Assembly (NCBI RefSeq): GCF_902497875.1
Contig: NZ_CABVHY010000005.1
Coordinates: forward strand, 62,001 to 126,000
Direction: 5' to 3'
DNA: 64,000 nt
Origin: Pseudomonas fluorescens
GTDB lineage: Bacteria > Pseudomonadota > Gammaproteobacteria > Pseudomonadales > Pseudomonadaceae
The notes beneath the pieces were generated by a model, which was not told the origin of the DNA, ran no database searches, and saw only the letters and a program-made list of their open reading frames with translations. This document shows, one piece after another, positions 8,166 through 17,649 of the stretch (the stretch's first letter is position 1; the number at the start of each line of letters is the position of its first letter). The position numbers and the translations under genes are program-made.

Positions 8166-9689
8166 TTATTTCAATCCCAGCCGCTTCGCCAGTCGGTGCA
8201 GGTTGGCCACGTCCATATCCAGCATTCGCGCACAGGCAGACCAGTTCTCTGCGCAATTTTTCAGCGTGTTCTCAATCAGTTGACGCTGGAAGTTATCCGT
8301 CGCATCCCGTAGACCTTGGTCAACGCCGCCGGAAGGAGCATCCACAGCAACAGGCCGTGTATCCATCTGCTCTGGTACTTGATTGAAATGCTGTGCTTCA
8401 AGCAGCAGCTCTTCACTTTGCTGCGTCGCACGAGCAAGGATTGTCGCTCGATAAACAGCATGCTCCAGTTCGCGAACGTTTCCTGGCCACGTGTACTGCT
8501 TGAGCAACGACAGACAGTTGGCAGCCAGAGCCACCCGTTTCAATCCCATGCGTACCCGGCTCTGCTCGCAGAAAAAACCCGCTAGCAATGTGATGTCCTG
8601 CCCACGCTCACGCAGTGGTGGTACATGCACCGGGAATACGCTTAAACGGTGGAACAGGTCTGCACGGAACCGATTGTCCAACACCTCCTGCTTCAGATCA
8701 CGGTTGGTCGCGGCAAGCACCCGTACGTTGACCCGCAAGACGTTATCGTCACCGACCCGTTGCACGTCGCCGTATTGCAATACCCGCAACAGTTTTGCTT
8801 GCAGACTCAGCGACAGTTCACCGATTTCGTCGAGGAATAGCGTGCCGTTATCGGCCATTTCGAACTTGCCGGTGCGATGATGGATAGCGCCGGTAAAGGC
8901 ACCTTTGACATGGCCGAACAACTCACTCTCAGCCACTGATTCCGGCAGCGCAGCGCAGTTTAGATAGACCACAGACTGACTGGCGCGTGATGAACCTTCA
9001 TGTATGGCCTTGGCGACCAGCTCCTTGCCGACCCCGGTTTCTCCAGTGATCAAGACGTTCAGGTCGGAACCTGCGACCATTTCGATCTCTCTTTTCAGCT
9101 GTTGCATGACCTCGCTGAGCCCGACCATTTCGGTGCCGGGCTTGCCCGCCGGGACATTGCTTATGGAGCGCGGAGCAATGGTCTGACTTTCCAGTTGCTC
9201 CACCAGCAGTGCGTTGTTCAGGGCAGCAGAGGCGAGGGCTCCCACCAGTCGCAGCTCTTCATCGCTGAAATGATCAAACTGTGCCGGGTCCATGCCATCA
9301 ATGGTCAGCGCACCAATCAGTGTCTGGTCCGCGAACAACGGCAATCCGATGCAGGCATGCACTTTGAGGTCCTGCCGGTTTGGTATCAGTCCGTCATAGG
9401 GATCAGGCAAATGACTCTCTGCCGGAAAGCGCACCACGTCACCGGCGCGGGCGATGGCCTCCAGGCGCGGATGTGCATCAAGGCTGAAGCGTCGCCCCAG
9501 AACATCCGGTGCCAGGCCATCAATTGCCAGCGGACGGAACTGTTGCTGTTCATAACGCAACAAGGCAGAGGCGTCGCAACCCAACAACTGGCGCAAGGTA
9601 TTGATCAGACGTTGAAAGCGGTCCTGATGGGAAATGCCGCTTTGCAACTGGATAGCGATGTGTGCCAGGGATTCAATAGAGAGACTCAT
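8166..9689 (-). CDS. norR: NorR, nitric oxide-sensing sigma-54 activator
   Basis: 507 residues, the usual NorR length. The N-terminal GAF domain (about 1-190) holds the regulatory iron that binds NO. The central AAA+ domain has Walker A GETGVGKE, the sigma-54 contact loop GAFTGA and Walker [10 protein letters not shown]. The C-terminal Fis-type helix-turn-helix ends [20 protein letters not shown]. The ATG at 9689 ([14 protein letters not shown]) aligns with known NorR starts; an in-frame GTG nine bases earlier is less likely. It is divergent from norVW, with three NorR sites and a -24/-12 promoter in between, so it should activate norVW in response to NO. Confidence 0.96.
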   Translation of the reverse strand: MSLSIESLAHIAIQLQSGISHQDRFQRLINTLRQLLGCDASALLRYEQQQFRPLAIDGLAPDVLGRRFSLDAHPRLEAIARAGDVVRFPAESHLPDPYDGLIPNRQDLKVHACIGLPLFADQTLIGALTIDGMDPAQFDHFSDEELRLVGALASAALNNALLVEQLESQTIAPRSISNVPAGKPGTEMVGLSEVMQQLKREIEMVAGSDLNVLITGETGVGKELVAKAIHEGSSRASQSVVYLNCAALPESVAESELFGHVKGAFTGAIHHRTGKFEMADNGTLFLDEIGELSLSLQAKLLRVLQYGDVQRVGDDNVLRVNVRVLAATNRDLKQEVLDNRFRADLFHRLSVFPVHVPPLRERGQDITLLAGFFCEQSRVRMGLKRVALAANCLSLLKQYTWPGNVRELEHAVYRATILARATQQSEELLLEAQHFNQVPEQMDTRPVAVDAPSGGVDQGLRDATDNFQRQLIENTLKNCAENWSACARMLDMDVANLHRLAKRLGLK

Positions 9690-9693
9690 ATTA

Positions 9694-9749
9694 GTCACTT
9701 TGACAATGCATTAGTCATAAAGACAGTAATTCGCTATTGTCATATTGAC
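9694..9749. promoter_or_regulatory. Three NorR enhancer sites
   Basis: GTCACTTTGAC (9694), GTCATAAAGAC (9714) and GTCATATTGAC (9739) match the GT-N7-AC / GTCA-N3-TGAC NorR site. The first and third are perfect in both arms and the middle has one changed base. Three sites upstream of norV are what the E. coli system uses to assemble the NorR hexamer. The first overlaps the alternative norR GTG start. Confidence 0.9.
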
Positions 9750-9792
9750 AAGGGTTGTTTTATTAATCCTTTAAAATCAATAGCATATGATT

Positions 9793-9807
9793 TGGCACGG
9801 ACTTTGC
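9793..9807 (+). promoter_or_regulatory. Sigma-54 promoter of norVW
   Basis: TGGCACGGACTTTGC is a perfect -24/-12 element (TGGCAC-N5-TTGC), 41 bases before the norV ATG and about 45 bases after the last NorR site. An AT-rich stretch between the two may bind IHF. Confidence 0.93.
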
Positions 9808-9848
9808 CATCTTCGGTGTAGAACATCATTTCGATAACGAGGCAGGAC

Positions 9849-11291
9849 ATGTCAATTCACGTCAAGAGCAACATTCATTGGGTCGGTCAGCGCGATTGGG
9901 AAGTGCGGGACTTTCATGGCACAGAATACAAATGCCACAAAGGTAGCAGTTACAACAGCTACCTGATCCGTGAAGAAAAGACCGTACTGATTGATACGGT
10001 TGATCACAGGTTCAGCCGGGAGTTTATACAGAACCTGGCTGCGGAAATCGACCTGAACACGCTGGACTATATCGTCATCAATCATGCGGAAGAGGACCAT
10101 GCAGGGGCGCTGACAGAGTTGATGTCGCTGATCCCGAATACGCCGATCTATTGCACCGCCAATGGCGTGGATTCGATCAATGGTCATCACCATCATCCAG
10201 AGTGGAATTTCCACGTCGTACATACCGGCGACACCCTGGATGTCGGCAATGGCAAACAGCTGGTTTTCGTGGAAACTCCGATGCTGCATTGGCCGGACAG
10301 CATGATGACGTACATGACCGGCGATGCCGTACTGTTCAGTAATGACGCCTTTGGCCAACATTACTGCGACGAACACCTGTTTAATGATGAAGTGGATCAA
10401 AACGAACTGTTCGAACAGTGCCAACGCTACTATGCCAATATCCTCACTCCATTCAGTCGTCTGGTCATTGCGAAGATTACCGAGATCCTCGGTTTCAATC
10501 TGCCGGTAGATATGATTGCCACCGCTCATGGCGTGGTGTGGCGTGATAATCCGACGCAGATTGTGCACCGCTATCTGGAATGGGCTGCGGATTATCAGGA
10601 GGACCGCATCACACTGTTCTACGACACCATGTCCAACAACACCCGCATGATGGCCGATGCCATCGCACAAGGCATTCACGAAGTTGATCCGGGTGTGGCG
10701 GTGAAGATTTTTAACGTCGCGCGCCACGACAAGAATGAGATTCTGACCAACGTGTTCCGCTCAAAAGGTGTTCTGGTGGGCTCGTCCACCATGAACAACG
10801 TAATGATGCCGAAAGTCGCCGCCCTGCTGGAGGAAATAACCGGTCTGCGTTTTCGCAACAAAAAAGCTTCGGCGTTTGGCAGTTACGGCTGGAATGGTGG
10901 GGCGGTAGACCGTATCCAGACGCGCTTGATGGACGCTGGTTTTGAAACCACGTTGGCGCTCAAAGCCAAGTGGCGGCCAGATGGTGACTCGCTGGAGGTT
11001 TGCCGAGCTCATGGTCGCGAAATCGCTCGCCAATGGGCGCTGCAACCATTGACGGAGGCACAACTCGCACGACCTGCAGCAACTGCAACTTCCCAGGCAG
11101 TGACAATCGCGGACAACGACCCGCGTATGCAATGCAGTGTCTGCCAGTGGATTTACGACCCGGCGATCGGGGAGCCCATGCAGGATGTGCAGGCCGGTAC
11201 GGCCTGGTGTGAGGTGCCTGATTACTTCCTGTGCCCCGAATGTTCACTGGGCAAATCGGTATTCGATGAGCTGGTTTCGGAGGCGAAATGA
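9849..11291 (+). CDS. norV: NorV, anaerobic nitric oxide reductase flavorubredoxin
   Basis: 480 residues. The N-terminal metallo-beta-lactamase domain carries the di-iron ligands at the standard positions: H79, E81, D83, H84, H147, D166 and H227. A flavodoxin domain (about 253-400, [19 protein letters not shown] and GSYGWNGG) binds FMN. The C-terminal rubredoxin domain has [10 protein letters not shown] and CPEC cysteine pairs. The enzyme reduces NO to nitrous oxide in the cytoplasm with electrons from NADH via NorW. It overlaps norW by four bases (ATGA), so the two are translationally coupled. Confidence 0.97.
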   Translation: MSIHVKSNIHWVGQRDWEVRDFHGTEYKCHKGSSYNSYLIREEKTVLIDTVDHRFSREFIQNLAAEIDLNTLDYIVINHAEEDHAGALTELMSLIPNTPIYCTANGVDSINGHHHHPEWNFHVVHTGDTLDVGNGKQLVFVETPMLHWPDSMMTYMTGDAVLFSNDAFGQHYCDEHLFNDEVDQNELFEQCQRYYANILTPFSRLVIAKITEILGFNLPVDMIATAHGVVWRDNPTQIVHRYLEWAADYQEDRITLFYDTMSNNTRMMADAIAQGIHEVDPGVAVKIFNVARHDKNEILTNVFRSKGVLVGSSTMNNVMMPKVAALLEEITGLRFRNKKASAFGSYGWNGGAVDRIQTRLMDAGFETTLALKAKWRPDGDSLEVCRAHGREIARQWALQPLTEAQLARPAATATSQAVTIADNDPRMQCSVCQWIYDPAIGEPMQDVQAGTAWCEVPDYFLCPECSLGKSVFDELVSEAK

Positions 11292-12421
11292 ACAAGGAAA
11301 TCGTCATTGTGGGCTCCGGCTTCGCGGCTCGCCAGGTGGTCAAGAACTTGCGCAAGCTCGATGGAGCGGTGCCCATTCGATTGATCGCTGCAGACAGTTG
11401 CGATGAGTACAACAAGCCCGACCTGAGTCACGTCATCAGTCTCAATCAGACAGCGGACGACATGACTCGCCAGTCTGCAGCAGAGTTTGCCGAGATGTAT
11501 CGGTTGACCCTGAATTCTGGCTGCCAGCTCACTGCAATTGATCGCGAAAACAAGCGTATCAGCGCCGGCAATGAGGCATTCAGCTACGACAAATTGATTC
11601 TTGCCACGGGTGCGCAAGCCATAGTTCCGCCGATTCCCGGCCGGGAGTGGATGGTGACTCTGAACAGTCAGCAGGAATACCGTCATGCGCAACATGCACT
11701 GAAAGCTGCAGAGCGCGTACTGATCCTGGGGGCCGGCTTGATTGGCAGTGAACTGGCCATGGATGTCAATCGTGCCGGAAAGCAGGTGGTACTGATGGAT
11801 AAGTCCTGCAGCCTGCTGGCTTCGTTGCTTCCTGTCGAGGTGAGTAGCCGCCTGCAGCACCGGTTATGCCAGATGGGTGTGGAAATGGTGTTCAACCAGG
11901 CTTTGGTATCCATTGAAAAGAGAGACGATAGCCTGGTGGCGACTTTGTCCAATGGCCGGCACATCTCCACCGATGTGATCATTGCCTCAATTGGGTTGGA
12001 GCCTGATACGACGTTAGCGACGCAGGCTGGCTTACGGGTGGGTCGTGGCATTGAAGTTGATGAACGCATGTGCACCTCTGACCCACACATATTTGCCGTT
12101 GGCGATTGCGCGCAAATCCAGGGCAAGCTACTGCCGTTTCTGCAACCCATACAGCTAAGCGCCATGACCCTGGCGCGTAATGTGCTGGGTGGCAATGAGG
12201 AAGTAAAGTTCCCGGCGATGCTGGTGAAGGTCAAGACTCCGGAAATGCCGCTGCACCTGGCGGGAGAAACCAGCCGTAAGGACTTGCAATGGCAGATCAG
12301 CCTTGAGTCACAGGGACTGGTAGCCAAAGGTCTGGACATGGCCGGGCAGCTACGGGCGTTCGTCGTCAGTGAAGACCAAATGAAGCAGGCCTTTACGTTG
12401 CTGCGTCAACTCGCGTTGTAA
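11288..12421 (+). CDS. norW: NorW, NADH:flavorubredoxin reductase
   Basis: 377 residues of the FAD-dependent pyridine nucleotide-disulfide oxidoreductase fold. It has an N-terminal FAD motif [15 protein letters not shown], a central NADH motif [15 protein letters not shown], and the FAD-contacting [10 protein letters not shown] near residue 275. It transfers electrons from NADH to the rubredoxin centre of NorV. It is the second gene of norVW, under the same NorR/sigma-54 control, and the operon appears to end here. Confidence 0.95.
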   Translation: MNKEIVIVGSGFAARQVVKNLRKLDGAVPIRLIAADSCDEYNKPDLSHVISLNQTADDMTRQSAAEFAEMYRLTLNSGCQLTAIDRENKRISAGNEAFSYDKLILATGAQAIVPPIPGREWMVTLNSQQEYRHAQHALKAAERVLILGAGLIGSELAMDVNRAGKQVVLMDKSCSLLASLLPVEVSSRLQHRLCQMGVEMVFNQALVSIEKRDDSLVATLSNGRHISTDVIIASIGLEPDTTLATQAGLRVGRGIEVDERMCTSDPHIFAVGDCAQIQGKLLPFLQPIQLSAMTLARNVLGGNEEVKFPAMLVKVKTPEMPLHLAGETSRKDLQWQISLESQGLVAKGLDMAGQLRAFVVSEDQMKQAFTLLRQLAL

Positions 12422-12427
12422 ATCAAA

Positions 12428-12480
12428 CAGGCAGAGCTCAACCGGATCGCCCAATCGGGCTGAGCGTGTTGTTCTGCCTG
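12428..12480 (+). terminator. Nested hairpin after norW
   Basis: Outer arms CAGGCAGA (12428) and TCTGCCTG (12473) enclose a second stem with GCTCA and TGAGC arms. No T-run follows, so it may be a stabiliser or Rho-related site rather than an intrinsic terminator. Confidence 0.45.
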
Positions 12481-12483
12481 GAC

Positions 12484-12567
12484 TCACAATCACTGGAATG
12501 AGTGGGGTCAGAATCATCAGCGCAGGTGGGTCACAATCACTGGAACCGGGTGTCAGCATCGCTGCAA
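12484..12567. repeat. Four short direct repeats, possible insertion-sequence end
   Basis: TCACAATCACTGGAA occurs twice without change (12484, 12531). Related units TCAGAATCAT (12508) and TCAGCATCGCTGCAA (12553) keep a 22-24 base spacing. This ladder resembles the multiple terminal repeats at the ends of IS21-family elements. No transposase remains. Confidence 0.5.
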
Positions 12568-12591
12568 TACACACCCGCCGTCGGGCGCGGG

Positions 12592-13242
12592 TTAGCGGGT
12601 AGCCAGGCAAGATGCACCGGCCGCTGTCGCCCGGCGCAACTGCGACATACCGTTCCCCGCCGTAACCGCCGCTGCAGGCGACATTGGGCAGCCGCTCGCG
12701 GCCAGCGCCTCTGCGACCCAGGTATTGCAGGTATAGAACAGCGAATAGTTGCCCTCGGCCTGGTAGAACCGGCTCTCGCCATACAGGCCAGGCCCGAGCG
12801 CCGCCAAGGTGCCCGCAGCTGAGTGGGTGAAGGTCCCGGCCACGAACGCGAGCAGTCGCCGGTAGCCATCCTCCGTCACCCGCACCTCGATGACCTCGCT
12901 TGCGGCGAAACGTCGCCTGGGGTCCCCGGCAATCTTGACCACATGCAGCACGGTTGCCGTCGACCCGAACAAGGCCCGTAGGGCGAGGCTCAAGGTGGCC
13001 TGTGGGGCCCGGTAAAAGTCCTCGTCACCCCAGCCGAACTCAACGAAGTCGCCGTCGCCAAACTCTTCGGCCAGTGCGGGAAGCACCTGAAGCAAATCGA
13101 GGCGCGCAATCGCCAACCCGGTATGCAGGCCATGATTCACCACATAGAAGGACCGCCAACCGCCGCCCTCGCTCTTCGGCGGGCCCGACGCGGTAGCGCA
13201 GCCGAACAGCGCCAGGACCAGGGCCAGCACTACAATGCGCAT
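12592..13242 (-). CDS. DUF2459 family lipoprotein
   Basis: 216 residues starting MRIVVLALVLALFGC, a lipoprotein signal with lipobox LFGC. The mature part has the DUF2459 features YVVNHGLHTGLAI, FGDGDFVEFGWGDEDFYRA and LFYTCNTWVAEALAASG. The His, Asp and Cys residues are typical of this group, whose function is not established. An in-frame ATG six bases upstream is possible. The stop codon lies close to the IS-like repeat ladder, so the last residues may have been altered. Confidence 0.82.
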   Translation of the reverse strand: MRIVVLALVLALFGCATASGPPKSEGGGWRSFYVVNHGLHTGLAIARLDLLQVLPALAEEFGDGDFVEFGWGDEDFYRAPQATLSLALRALFGSTATVLHVVKIAGDPRRRFAASEVIEVRVTEDGYRRLLAFVAGTFTHSAAGTLAALGPGLYGESRFYQAEGNYSLFYTCNTWVAEALAASGCPMSPAAAVTAGNGMSQLRRATAAGASCLATR

Positions 13243-13379
13243 ACACAAGGGATTGGAGGCTCGCTAACGAAGCGTGGAAAAACCCCAGAGGGGGCGCTGT
13301 ATACAAGCATAGAAGCTGGCTCGCGCCTTCAGGCAGGCATTCGTGGGCCAACCTGGAGGACTGAGGTTCTTCCCGCGAT

Positions 13380-14264
13380 TCAGGTGCAAAGTGGATCTTT
13401 GAGTGTTCGCATGACCTGGTCGTACATCGCATCCACTGCTCGGGATCCCTTCGAATCCTTGCTGCGCATCAGAACGACTTCCACCACGGGGAGTTCGGGC
13501 AACCCATGGCGCGTGTCGACAACTTTCAAGCTGGCCGGCACGCTGCACCGGGTGAGTACCGCCACTGCCATGCCGCTCTCTGCCATGGCCAGTTGGCCAC
13601 CCACGTTAGGGCTGTTATACACCACGCGGTATTTACGCCGCTGGGATGAAAGCGTTGCAAGAATCTCGGTGCGCAGACGTCCACCAAGTTCGTGTACGGC
13701 TATAGGCAGGGGGTCGCGTTTCCATACTTCATGCTGCTCGGCTGCTCCCCACACCAGGGCTTCCCTGAACAGCAGCTCGCCCCGCGAGGGCGCATCACGC
13801 GTGACCAATGCCAGATCGATTTCACCGCGATCGACCTTTGCCCACAGGGCGGTGGACTCCTCGCACACCAGGGTTACCTCGACTTCGTTGAAACGGGCGG
13901 CGAAGGTACGTAGCACCGGCACAAGGTAGGTCAGCGCATAATCGTCCGGAACTCCTAAGGTCACTCGCCCTGAAAGCGTTCCGCCATGCATCGCCAACAC
14001 CAGGGTCGAATGGGACTCCAGCACCTTGCGGGCGTGGCCGAGCAGATCATAGCCAGCAGGGGTGAGGGAGAGCTGCCTGGGCTCCCGGTTGAGCAAGGGA
14101 CGGCCAATGCTGTCCTCGAGCTTCTTCAGCTGCATGCTGACTGCTGACTGGGAGCGTGAGACCTGGCGCGCCGCGGCCGTCATTGAGCCCGTATCGACAA
14201 CTGCGACGAAGGTGCGCAGCCAGTCGATCTGCAAATCCCGAGAATGCACCTGTTTACCTGTCAT
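13380..14264 (-). CDS. LysR-family transcriptional regulator
   Basis: 294 residues. The N-terminal winged helix-turn-helix (about 11-70) reads FVAVVDTGSMTAAARQVSRSQSAVSMQLKKLE, a classic LysR DNA-binding segment. A linker helix and the two-lobed effector domain follow (VTLGVPDDYALTYLVPVL; GEIDLALVTRD). It is divergent from azlCD across about 107 bases, and a CATTCG-N5-CGAATG inverted repeat covers its own start codon, fitting autorepression and control of azlCD. The effector is unknown. Confidence 0.9.
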   Translation of the reverse strand: MTGKQVHSRDLQIDWLRTFVAVVDTGSMTAAARQVSRSQSAVSMQLKKLEDSIGRPLLNREPRQLSLTPAGYDLLGHARKVLESHSTLVLAMHGGTLSGRVTLGVPDDYALTYLVPVLRTFAARFNEVEVTLVCEESTALWAKVDRGEIDLALVTRDAPSRGELLFREALVWGAAEQHEVWKRDPLPIAVHELGGRLRTEILATLSSQRRKYRVVYNSPNVGGQLAMAESGMAVAVLTRCSVPASLKVVDTRHGLPELPVVEVVLMRSKDSKGSRAVDAMYDQVMRTLKDPLCT

Positions 14265-14278
14265 TCGTAAATCGAATG
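14262..14278. promoter_or_regulatory. Inverted repeat at the LysR gene start, likely LysR site
   Basis: CATTCGTAAATCGAATG has perfect six-base arms and a T-N11-A type centre. It overlaps the start codon of the LysR gene in the LysR/azlC spacer. Confidence 0.6.
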
Positions 14279-14371
14279 CGCCTTATAACACTTATTCGCT
14301 TTTCTGGACCCAATCCCAGCCTGCAAAATACCGCCCAAACCGCAGCACGCCGTAACAGAGGAGGCGACATT

Positions 14372-15088
14372 TTGTTGAGTATTGATAAAGGCTCGGTCGA
14401 GCTGGGCTTGAGGGATGTCTGGTTTGGCTTCAAGCAGCTCCTGCCAATTTCGCTGTTCGTTATCGTCTTCGGGATAGCCTTTGGTCTTGCTGCCGCGCAG
14501 ACAGGGCTGGAGGACGCTTCGACGCTGCTCATGAGTGCCCTGGTGTTTGCCGGCGCAGCGCAGTTCGCTGTTCTCGATCTGTGGGGCGAGCACGTCCCGA
14601 TTCTTCCGCTAATAGTTACGGTTTTTGCAATTAATGCCCGACATCTATTGATGGGGGCGACCTTGTATCCTTGGCTACGCGATCTTCCGCTGGCTAAGCG
14701 CTACGGGGTAATGCTGGTGGTATCGGACGCCAACTGGGCGATGTCGATGCAGGCATTCAATCGCGGCAAGCCGGGCCTGGGTCTGCTACTGGGCGGCGGC
14801 ATCGCGCTGTGGTCGGCCTGGGCACTGGGTAGCTGGCTGGGCCTGTATTTTGGCAGCGCGATCAGGGATCCGGTAAGCCTGGGGCTGGATATGGTGATGG
14901 GTTGCTTCTTGCTGGCAATGGTACTTGGAGGAAAAAAGGACCTGCGCATGCTGATCATCTGGACTGTGGCGGCCGGCTCTTCGCTGCTGGCCTACTGGTA
15001 CCTGCCTGAAAATAGCCATGTCGTCGTGGGTGCATTGGCTGGCGGTCTTTTGGGCGCGGTGTGGATGGAGAAGAAAATTGAGCATTGA
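14372..15088 (+). CDS. azlC: AzlC-family exporter subunit
   Basis: 238 residues with about seven hydrophobic helices. It shows the AzlC features PISLFVIVFGIAFGLAAAQTG, the conserved SALVFAGAAQFAVL and INARHLLMGATLYPWL. AzlC with AzlD exports branched-chain amino acids in Bacillus; the substrate here is unproven. A TTG start at 14372 is inferred because AGGAGG lies nine bases before it and no ATG fits the family N-terminus; an adjacent TTG follows. It overlaps azlD by 11 bases. Confidence 0.88.
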   Translation: MLSIDKGSVELGLRDVWFGFKQLLPISLFVIVFGIAFGLAAAQTGLEDASTLLMSALVFAGAAQFAVLDLWGEHVPILPLIVTVFAINARHLLMGATLYPWLRDLPLAKRYGVMLVVSDANWAMSMQAFNRGKPGLGLLLGGGIALWSAWALGSWLGLYFGSAIRDPVSLGLDMVMGCFLLAMVLGGKKDLRMLIIWTVAAGSSLLAYWYLPENSHVVVGALAGGLLGAVWMEKKIEH

Positions 15089-15386
15089 TAGTGCAGGCTT
15101 CGGCACAATCCTGATCATATTGATCATGGCGGTGGTCACCCTTGTCACGCGCTGGGGCGGTGTTTTCGTGATGTCTTTCGTCCCCATCAACTACCGGGTC
15201 CAGCAGTTCATCAACGCTATGTCGGGTTCGGTGCTGGTGGCCGTTCTGGCCCCTTTGGCGGTCACGGGCGACAATGGCGCACGGCTCGCCTTGCTGACCA
15301 CGGCAATCGTGATGCTGCTGCTCAGAAAACCTCTACCGGCGATTGCGGCAGGGATAGTGGTGGCGGCCGTGTTCAGGCAGATCTGA
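15078..15386 (+). CDS. azlD: AzlD-family exporter subunit
   Basis: 102 residues, almost wholly hydrophobic, with the AzlD pattern VTLVTRWGGVFVMSF and a C-terminal LLTTAIVMLLLRKPLPAIAAG. A TTG start at 15078 within the end of azlC is inferred from length and from the GGAG motif in the azlC 3' end. AzlC and AzlD form a two-component exporter in the inner membrane. The unusual TTG starts of both genes may indicate low expression. Confidence 0.85.
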   Translation: MSIDSAGFGTILIILIMAVVTLVTRWGGVFVMSFVPINYRVQQFINAMSGSVLVAVLAPLAVTGDNGARLALLTTAIVMLLLRKPLPAIAAGIVVAAVFRQI

Positions 15387-15473
15387 GTTGCGGTTATGTC
15401 GGTCGCCATTGTTGTGGCGAAGTCTGGTGGAGCCGCGCGACATCTAACCTGTTGGGCCGTCCCCTTCTGTAAT

Positions 15474-16139
15474 ATGCCTCCCAACCCTGCGCGAGACTTG
15501 GAGCCTCACTCGATTCTTGCCTTTACCCTGGTCGCCGCGATTGCCATCGCCAGCCCAGGGCCCGCGACCTTGATGGCGATCAACAACAGCCTGGCCCATG
15601 GGCAGCGCAGCGCAGTGTGGTCCTCCCTCGGCAATGCGAGTGGCCTGTTCTGCCTGTCGGCCGCTGCCATGCTGGGGCTGGGGGCGTTACTTGCCAGTTC
15701 CGAATGGCTGTTCAATGCGGTGAAGATCATCGGTGCCGGTTATCTGTTCCACCTGGGGGCCAGGCAGTTGTTCAAAAAGAGCCCGATGCTCGCGGAGGGT
15801 ATTCAGGATGGCTTGAAGAAGAGCAGGCCCACTCGCTTCAAACTGTACAAGTCGGCCTTCCTGACAGCGGTGACCAACCCTAAAGCGACGATGTTCTTCA
15901 CCGCGCTGTTCCCGCAGTTCATCGACCAGAGCGCGACGCTGCTGCCGCAGTTCCTGATCCTCACTTCGATCTTCATGGCGTTGTCGGTGGCGTCCTTGAG
16001 CCTGTATGCCGCGCTTGCCTCCCGGGCCAAGGGCGTGTTGACACGGCCCGAGCTGTCACGGTGGGTCAGCCGGGTGGTGGGGGCGACGTTCATCTGCTTC
16101 GCAGCTGCCATTCTGACCATGCGTCGACAGGCTGCATAA
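15474..16139 (+). CDS. LysE/RhtB-family amino acid exporter
   Basis: 221 residues with six hydrophobic helices and the LysE signature IASPGPATLMAINNSLAHGQ. The second half is intact (AFLTAVTNPKATMFFTALFPQFI), unlike the truncated relative near 6 kb. The ATG at 15474 is the best start; a TTG at 15498 would give a more typical N-terminus. It follows azlCD in the same direction after 87 bases, so three exporter genes may be cotranscribed. The substrate is not predictable. Confidence 0.88.
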   Translation: MPPNPARDLEPHSILAFTLVAAIAIASPGPATLMAINNSLAHGQRSAVWSSLGNASGLFCLSAAAMLGLGALLASSEWLFNAVKIIGAGYLFHLGARQLFKKSPMLAEGIQDGLKKSRPTRFKLYKSAFLTAVTNPKATMFFTALFPQFIDQSATLLPQFLILTSIFMALSVASLSLYAALASRAKGVLTRPELSRWVSRVVGATFICFAAAILTMRRQAA

Positions 16140-16160
16140 GAGGAGTGCGGCTATCCATGA

Positions 16161-16400
16161 ATGTCTGCTTCTAGCCGATTTATGCCTCTCGCGACGGGCT
16201 GCAAACGACCCAGGCTGTGTGAAAACGTATGCGCCGTTTTGAAGTCTGCGTTGCTACGTAAAATCTGCCAGCGTTTGGTTAATCAACAAACCGAAAATTT
16301 GCGTAGGAACGCGATTTTCGGCCCCGTCCTGACTGTCAAACCTGCTCTAAAACGTTTTCACACAGCCTCGACCCATAGCTGCCGGTCAGCACTGGGAGAA
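16161..16400 (+). repeat. Dispersed repeat copy interrupted by a MITE-like element
   Basis: The left half (TGTCTGCTTCTAGCCGAT from 16162, up to CGACCC at 16206) and the right half (CGACCCATAGCTGCC from 16369) join into a complete unit if the 157-bp insert is removed. Confidence 0.75.
16212..16368 (+). mobile_element. MITE-like element, 157 bp, copy 1
   Basis: Terminal inverted repeats AGGCTGTGTGAAAACGT and ACGTTTTCACACAGCCT are perfect over 17 bases. The element is flanked by CGACCC on both sides (16206-16211, 16369-16374), a six-base target duplication. It has no coding capacity. A related copy in the opposite orientation lies at 19894-20050. Confidence 0.85.
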
Positions 16401-16495
16401 AACGACCCACAAGAGACATACGTCTTTCGCCAAAGCGGCCATACACATCCATAGATGACACTGATGGCTGACTGTTCACAGGCATGGATGGGCGG

Positions 16496-17491
16496 TCAAT
16501 ACTCTCTTGTGATTGAGGCGTCCAAAGAGCCTTGTTGGCCTTCACAGAAGAGCCGCCTGTATGCAGAGGGTGACGTGTGCAGCTGGCTTGCAAAGTGTTG
16601 ACGCAGTGACAGCGCGGTGCCAAAGCCTACCTCGCTCGCAACGCGCTCAATCGACAAATCCGTGGTTTCCAGTAACTGCTGTGCCCTCGCAATACGCTCG
16701 GCAGCCAGCCACTTGACGAAGGTGGTGCCCGTAGCCTCACGAAACCGTCGGGTGAAGGTTCTCCGGCTCATGCGCGCTATGTCGGCCAATACATCCAGCG
16801 ACAGCGGCTCCGACAAATGCTCGCGTGCCCACTCCAGCACGCCGGGTAAACGGTTCTCGCTGGGCAGTGCAGGCACCGGCTGCTCTATGTATTGCGCTTG
16901 TCCGCCCTGGCGGTGCGGTGGTGTCACCAGCAGCCTCGCCACGCGGTTGGCAACGTCAGCGCCATGGCGCTGACGCACAAGGTTCAAGCAGCAGTCAATC
17001 GCCGCAACCGTCCCTGCAGACGTAATGACGTTAGCGTCGTCCACATACAGCACGTCAGGGAGAAAGTTCGCCAGCGGAAAGCGCTTGGCGAAGAGGTCGC
17101 GGCAGGCCCAATGGGTCGTCGCGCGCCGCCCGTCCAATAAGCCTGCATCACCCAGCACGAAGGCGCCCAGGCACAGGCCGACCACCTGGGCACCGCGAGC
17201 GTGGGCTTTGCGCAGGGCGTTCGACAGGACAGCGGGGGCAACGTTTTCGGGATGGTTCCAAGCAGGAACGATGACAAGGTCGGCATCCTCCATGGCGTCG
17301 AGGCCGCCAGGCACCTCAATCTCCATGCCTTGGTCGCAACGAACACGGCCAGGCGTCGGCGCGCAGTACCGCACTTCGTACGGAGGCAGTCCGCTGGGTG
17401 CCGGCGCCACGCCGAACACGATGCCAGGCACCGAGAGGTGAAAGAGGCTGACACCTTCGAAAGCAAGCACTGCGACACGGACGGGCTGCAT
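16496..17491 (-). CDS. GlxA-family transcriptional regulator (DJ-1/PfpI + AraC helix-turn-helix)
   Basis: 331 residues from the ATG at 17491 (MQPVRVAVLAFEGVSLFHLS), preceded by a TGGAG ribosome binding site. The N-terminal amidotransferase-like domain (about 1-190) has the nucleophile-elbow sequence VVGLCLGAFVLGDAGLLDGR. The C-terminal AraC domain (about 220-320) has LSLDVLADIARMSRRTFTRR and ERVASEVGFGTALSLRQHF. Such regulators often sense amine or quaternary ammonium metabolites. It is divergent from the metallo-beta-lactamase-fold gene and probably controls it through the inverted repeat between them. Confidence 0.9.
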   Translation of the reverse strand: MQPVRVAVLAFEGVSLFHLSVPGIVFGVAPAPSGLPPYEVRYCAPTPGRVRCDQGMEIEVPGGLDAMEDADLVIVPAWNHPENVAPAVLSNALRKAHARGAQVVGLCLGAFVLGDAGLLDGRRATTHWACRDLFAKRFPLANFLPDVLYVDDANVITSAGTVAAIDCCLNLVRQRHGADVANRVARLLVTPPHRQGGQAQYIEQPVPALPSENRLPGVLEWAREHLSEPLSLDVLADIARMSRRTFTRRFREATGTTFVKWLAAERIARAQQLLETTDLSIERVASEVGFGTALSLRQHFASQLHTSPSAYRRLFCEGQQGSLDASITREY

Positions 17492-17518
17492 GGAGTCTCC
17501 AGAAATAAGTGAAAAAAA

Positions 17519-17553
17519 TGGCCCAATTATATCTGTCATTGTCATTTGGGCCA
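17519..17553. promoter_or_regulatory. Inverted repeat in the GlxA-regulator/MBL spacer
   Basis: TGGCCCAA (17519) and TTGGGCCA (17546) are perfect eight-base arms around a 19-base AT-rich centre. The site lies 28 bases upstream of the regulator start and about 100 upstream of the MBL gene. It is a candidate operator. Confidence 0.55.
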
Positions 17554-17649
17554 GTGGTGCAAAAACCTGCCGATCCGCAAAATTGACCCCAACGCACAAA
17601 CGAAACCTCCATTGCGCGCAATCAGCAAATTATTGAAAAGGAAAACCCC

